NCBI RefSeq assembly: GCF_003176895.1 | Contig: NZ_QGTD01000005.1 | Location: forward strand, 62,001-126,000 | Reading direction: 5' to 3' | Length of the DNA: 64,000 nt | DNA from: Gracilibacillus dipsosauri | Lineage (GTDB): Bacteria; Bacillota; Bacilli; Bacillales; Amphibacillaceae | Part shown: piece after piece, positions 61,189 to 64,000 of the stretch | Layout: each line of letters begins with the position of its first letter | Position numbering within the stretch: the first letter of the stretch is position 1 | Made by a program: the position numbers and the translations under genes | Notes under the pieces: model-generated | The model's database searches: none | Told to the model about the DNA's origin: nothing | Seen by the model: the letters and a program-made list of their open reading frames with translations, nothing else

Positions 61189-62299
61189 TTTCTTCACCCA
61201 CTTTTCCCGCATCTTCCTCTAATAACACCACTTCCACAGCATTACCAAGCTGTCTTAATCGAGCCATTTGGATTTCCATTTTTTCTGTAACTCTGCGTGA
61301 AAAAATAATGATATCTGTTTTCGTCAAGCCACGATCAATATCCTCCTGTAGAAAAGCACGGAAATTTCGCGACCGATCCATCTTAATTTTGGCAATAGAA
61401 TCTAAAATATATTCGGATTGCTGGCCACTGCTTGCCGGCTCTATTCTAATCGAAGACTTCATACGATCTGTTGTGTTCGTAAATGGTTCAACAAAATATC
61501 CATTACATCCAAAGCCTGTTGCAATACCCTGTTCTAATGTATATGTAGCTAACGAAGCCGCATAGGATAATCCCTTTTCAATCCTAACTGGATTATCAAT
61601 AGGTAACCGAATGTCTTCATCCCAATCAAAATTAACATATATCATTAAATAGTGATCAGCCGTATAGTCCTTTTTGTTAATTTGTAAGGATTGAGCACGA
61701 GCAGTTGCCTTCCAATTAATCGAGTTCAATGGATCTCCTTTCTGATAATCCCTTACACCAGATTGTAAAAAGGGATCCTCGATTATCCAGCGCTTCACGG
61801 TTATATCTCCAAGCCAGCTATGAGAAGGTAACGGAATATCTTCAATGGGTACCAGCTTTGGATAAACAGTAACAGCTGTTTTTGCATTAAATGAATCGAA
61901 TACTTCCCCAAATCCAATCGCATCTCCAGTCGTCACCGAAACGGTTTCAAGTGGGTAATACCCTCTTTTTGCTCCAATGAGATAATGCCTTCTCGTTATT
62001 TTTTGGTAAGGAAATAAGCTGAAAAGAGTCCGATGAAACATCTCTTCTTCCTTACTTTTTCCAATCTCGGATTGCAATTTTAAATTTCCACTCATTTTAG
62101 ATTCCAAACGGATCCACGGAACCGGTAACAACTTGTTATTTGCAATTTCATCGACCATTTCAATTTGTTCCCCTTCAAAAACAGTTTTCTGCTTGAAGGC
62201 ACGATGATATGTTATTCCCTTTAAGCCCCATTTACTATAAATCATTCCTTGCAAGAATATAATGATTAATAAGACAACTATGATCCAGGCAATATTCAT
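61178..62299 (-). CDS. DUF58 domain-containing membrane protein
   Basis: A 373-residue protein with an N-terminal helix (IAWIIVVLLIIIFLQGMIY). A beta-rich region follows (VFEGEQIEMVDEIANNKLLPVPWIRLES), then the DUF58 motif YQKGDPLNSINWKATARA, which leads into a von Willebrand A-like fold (YVNFDWDED). Such proteins work with MoxR ATPases in complex assembly or as chaperones for surface factors. Its ATG overlaps the moxR stop (ATGA). It is similar to B. subtilis YeaD. Confidence 0.92.
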   Translation of the reverse strand: MNIAWIIVVLLIIIFLQGMIYSKWGLKGITYHRAFKQKTVFEGEQIEMVDEIANNKLLPVPWIRLESKMSGNLKLQSEIGKSKEEEMFHRTLFSLFPYQKITRRHYLIGAKRGYYPLETVSVTTGDAIGFGEVFDSFNAKTAVTVYPKLVPIEDIPLPSHSWLGDITVKRWIIEDPFLQSGVRDYQKGDPLNSINWKATARAQSLQINKKDYTADHYLMIYVNFDWDEDIRLPIDNPVRIEKGLSYAASLATYTLEQGIATGFGCNGYFVEPFTNTTDRMKSSIRIEPASSGQQSEYILDSIAKIKMDRSRNFRAFLQEDIDRGLTKTDIIIFSRRVTEKMEIQMARLRQLGNAVEVVLLEEDAGKVGEENVS

Positions 62300-63258
62300 C
62301 CCTTTACCAAATCCTTCTCAGTTGGCACTGGGACATCCTTTAATATATCTGCTATTACATCCTCTACCTCTCCATCTCTAATTCCAATACGCTTAGCCAA
62401 AACCAATCGATGGCCCAGCACTGGCTTAGCCATTTTTTTCACATCATCAGGTATAACGTAGGTTCGACCTTGGAGTAAAGCATACACCTGTACAGCTTTT
62501 AAAAGGGCTTGACTTCCACGTGGACTAACACCTAACACGATTGCTTCATGATTTCTTGTTTTTTCAATCAGATCCATTAAATAATGAAGAACATCCTCAC
62601 TCACCTCTACCTCACTATAGACTTTTTGCATACTAATAATCGCTTCCGTGTCTATCACAGCTTTTAAGTTATCTAACGGGTTTAGCTGTTTAAATCTTTT
62701 TAATATTTCCATCCCTTCTTGCTTGGACGGATAACCCATATGTATTTTTAATAAAAAACGGTCTAGCTGTGCTTCAGGTAACGGAAATGTTCCTTGATTT
62801 TCAACTGGATTTTGTGTGGCGATAACTAAAAAGGGTTCATCCAACCGATGTGTCTCGCCGTCAATAGTCACTTGGCGCTCCTCCATACTTTCCAGTAGAC
62901 TTGATTGGGTTCTCGGAGTTGCCCGATTAATCTCATCCGCTAATAGAATATTCGTAAAAATCGGTCCAGGTCGAAACTCAAACTTTCCCTTCTCTTGGCT
63001 ATAAAAATGAATACCTGTAATATCAGAAGGCAACAGATCTGGTGTAAATTGAATCCTCTTAAACTGTCCTTCCAAAGATCTTGCTAATGCTTTTGCCATT
63101 AAGGTCTTTCCTGTGCCCGGTACATCCTCTAATAGAACGTGACCTGAAGCAATGATTGCTACCATTAATAAGTCCATCGTATCTCCCTGTCCAACAACCA
63201 CCTGCTTCATATTCTCTTTTATTTCTTCCGCAACAGTTTGCACATTTTGTAATTCCAT
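62296..63258 (-). CDS. MoxR-family AAA+ ATPase
   Basis: A 320-residue AAA+ ATPase from the ATG at 63258 (AGGGAGA upstream). Walker A is LLEDVPGTGKTLMAKALA, Walker B is NILLADEINRATPRTQSSLLE, and sensor 1 is LVIATQNPVENQGTFPLPEAQLDRF, which is the MoxR signature. It forms an operon with the DUF58 and DUF4129 genes, the arrangement of B. subtilis yeaC-yeaD-yebA. The target is unknown. Confidence 0.95.
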   Translation of the reverse strand: MELQNVQTVAEEIKENMKQVVVGQGDTMDLLMVAIIASGHVLLEDVPGTGKTLMAKALARSLEGQFKRIQFTPDLLPSDITGIHFYSQEKGKFEFRPGPIFTNILLADEINRATPRTQSSLLESMEERQVTIDGETHRLDEPFLVIATQNPVENQGTFPLPEAQLDRFLLKIHMGYPSKQEGMEILKRFKQLNPLDNLKAVIDTEAIISMQKVYSEVEVSEDVLHYLMDLIEKTRNHEAIVLGVSPRGSQALLKAVQVYALLQGRTYVIPDDVKKMAKPVLGHRLVLAKRIGIRDGEVEDVIADILKDVPVPTEKDLVKG

Positions 63259-63576
63259 TAAATAATCTCCCTCTCTTTTTTGTACACGCTTACAATATCT
63301 ATATTTCATTTATACCATGAACTATATCTTATTATCAAAAAATTACGTTAATTCTAAAAAAGAGAAACTCCTAAGGGAGGTATGATACAAAGTCAGACAC
63401 TGTGATAAATATAATTTTCTTCTAAAGGAAAAAATGAGCATTAAATAAAGAATTTTCTGAATTTAATGTGTTTTGCTCTTTCTATAGGAAAAGGATAGTT
63501 TTTTTGAACTAATTTTGTTAGTCTTAAATATAGAAATAATCACTATGAATTATATGATAGACGAGGAGTTTTGAAG
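63259..63576. other. 318-bp divergent promoter region between the moxR operon and the NADH-dehydrogenase-like gene
   Basis: AT-rich with no supported gene or repeat. It must hold divergent promoters, but no convincing -35/-10 pair was found by eye. Confidence 0.5.
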
Positions 63577-64000
63577 ATGAGAAAAGTTGTCATCATTGGT
63601 GGTGGCTATGGTGGTATGAATGCCTTACATCAATTGCTAGATCATGATTTACCTGATGATGTTCACATTAACGTAATTGATCGAAATCCATACCATTCAT
63701 TAAAAACAGAATTTTATGCCATTGCTGCTGGTACGAAATCTGATAAAGAAGTACGGATTGATTTTCCAATCCACGAACAAGTTAACTATACCTTTGGAGA
63801 TATTATTGAGATCGATACAGAAAATAACCAGATCCGTTTAAAAAATAATGAAGAGGCTGTAACCTATGATTACTTACTGATTGGGCTTGGCTGTGAGGAT
63901 AATTATCACGGCATCCAAGGTGCAATGGAATATACAGAAAGTGTACAAAGTATTGCAAATGCTCGTCAAGCTAATATAAAAGTAAATAATTTGCCAGCAT
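63577..64000 (+). CDS. NAD(P)/FAD-dependent oxidoreductase, type II NADH dehydrogenase-like (5' part)
   Basis: The first 141 codons are in view; the gene runs off the window. The ATG at 63577 has GAGGAG 8 bp upstream. The N-terminus MRKVVIIGGGYGGMNALHQL is the FAD Rossmann motif, and HINVIDRNPYHSLKTEFYAIAAG and YDYLLIGLGCEDNYHGIQGA follow the NDH-2 pattern. It resembles the B. subtilis YutJ/YumB relatives, which pass electrons from NADH to menaquinone or other acceptors. The subtype cannot be set without the C-terminus. Confidence 0.9.
   Translation, partial: MRKVVIIGGGYGGMNALHQLLDHDLPDDVHINVIDRNPYHSLKTEFYAIAAGTKSDKEVRIDFPIHEQVNYTFGDIIEIDTENNQIRLKNNEEAVTYDYLLIGLGCEDNYHGIQGAMEYTESVQSIANARQANIKVNNLPA

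Overview
The window is chromosomal DNA of a low-GC Gram-positive bacterium of the family Bacillaceae. The evidence is the gene order: cggR-gap-pgk-tpiA-gpmI-eno, then clpP, crh-whiA-yvcK-rapZ, trxB-yvcD-yvoF-ppaX-lgt-hprK, uvrBA, minJ-ctpB-ftsX-ftsE, prfB-secA-hpf and flagellar fliD/flaG/fliS/fliT. This is the Bacillus subtilis trxB-uvr-sec-fli arm with local gains and losses. Regulatory sites are of Bacillus type: Fur, CggR, CtsR and LexA boxes, sigma-B-like and sigma-D-like promoters, and SAM (S-box) riboswitches. Genus is not settled; the content resembles halotolerant relatives such as Gracilibacillus or Virgibacillus (inference).

Layout. 1-2380: Fur-controlled siderophore uptake genes, with a fused double permease cut by the window edge. 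2543-10387: a rhodanese, the six-gene glycolytic operon behind a CggR operator, and a glutaredoxin-like gene. 10500-10975: a 41-bp tandem array and a short dispersed repeat. 10978-18820: a sulfur-related cluster read leftwards from two tandem S-box riboswitches. It holds an O-acetylhomoserine sulfhydrylase fused to a CoA-binding domain, an SsuABC-type transporter, an acetyl-CoA-synthetase-like enzyme, a third S-box, and an FMN-dehydrogenase-like protein without catalytic residues. 18959-22046: an SDR remnant, an SH3b amidase, a membrane protein/lipoprotein pair and tRNA-Arg(CCG). 22137-32014: clpP and the crh/whiA/yvcK/rapZ, trxB and lgt/hprK genes. 32370-40910: yvlD/yvlC, bshB2/yojF, uvrBA and prfC. 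41081-44290: a SWIM-SNF2 helicase, followed by a 51-bp tandem repeat. 44562-50603: minJ, ctpB, a coiled-coil LytM hydrolase and ftsEX. 51076-55810: prfB (with +1 frameshift), secA, a candidate small RNA and hpf. 55943-56220: a 52-bp tandem array. 56289-59841: flagellar filament-cap and chaperone genes plus a 58-residue YjfB-like gene. 59878-63258: a MoxR/DUF58/DUF4129 operon. 63577-end: the start of an NADH-dehydrogenase-like flavoprotein.

Most of the window is housekeeping sequence. The parts most worth attention are the S-box sulfur cluster (10978-18820), the candidate C-rich small RNA between secA and hpf (54883-54972), three unrelated intergenic tandem arrays with similar unit sizes (41, 51 and 52 bp), and a dispersed inverted-repeat element in full and reduced copies, one of which supplies the stop codon of uvrA.
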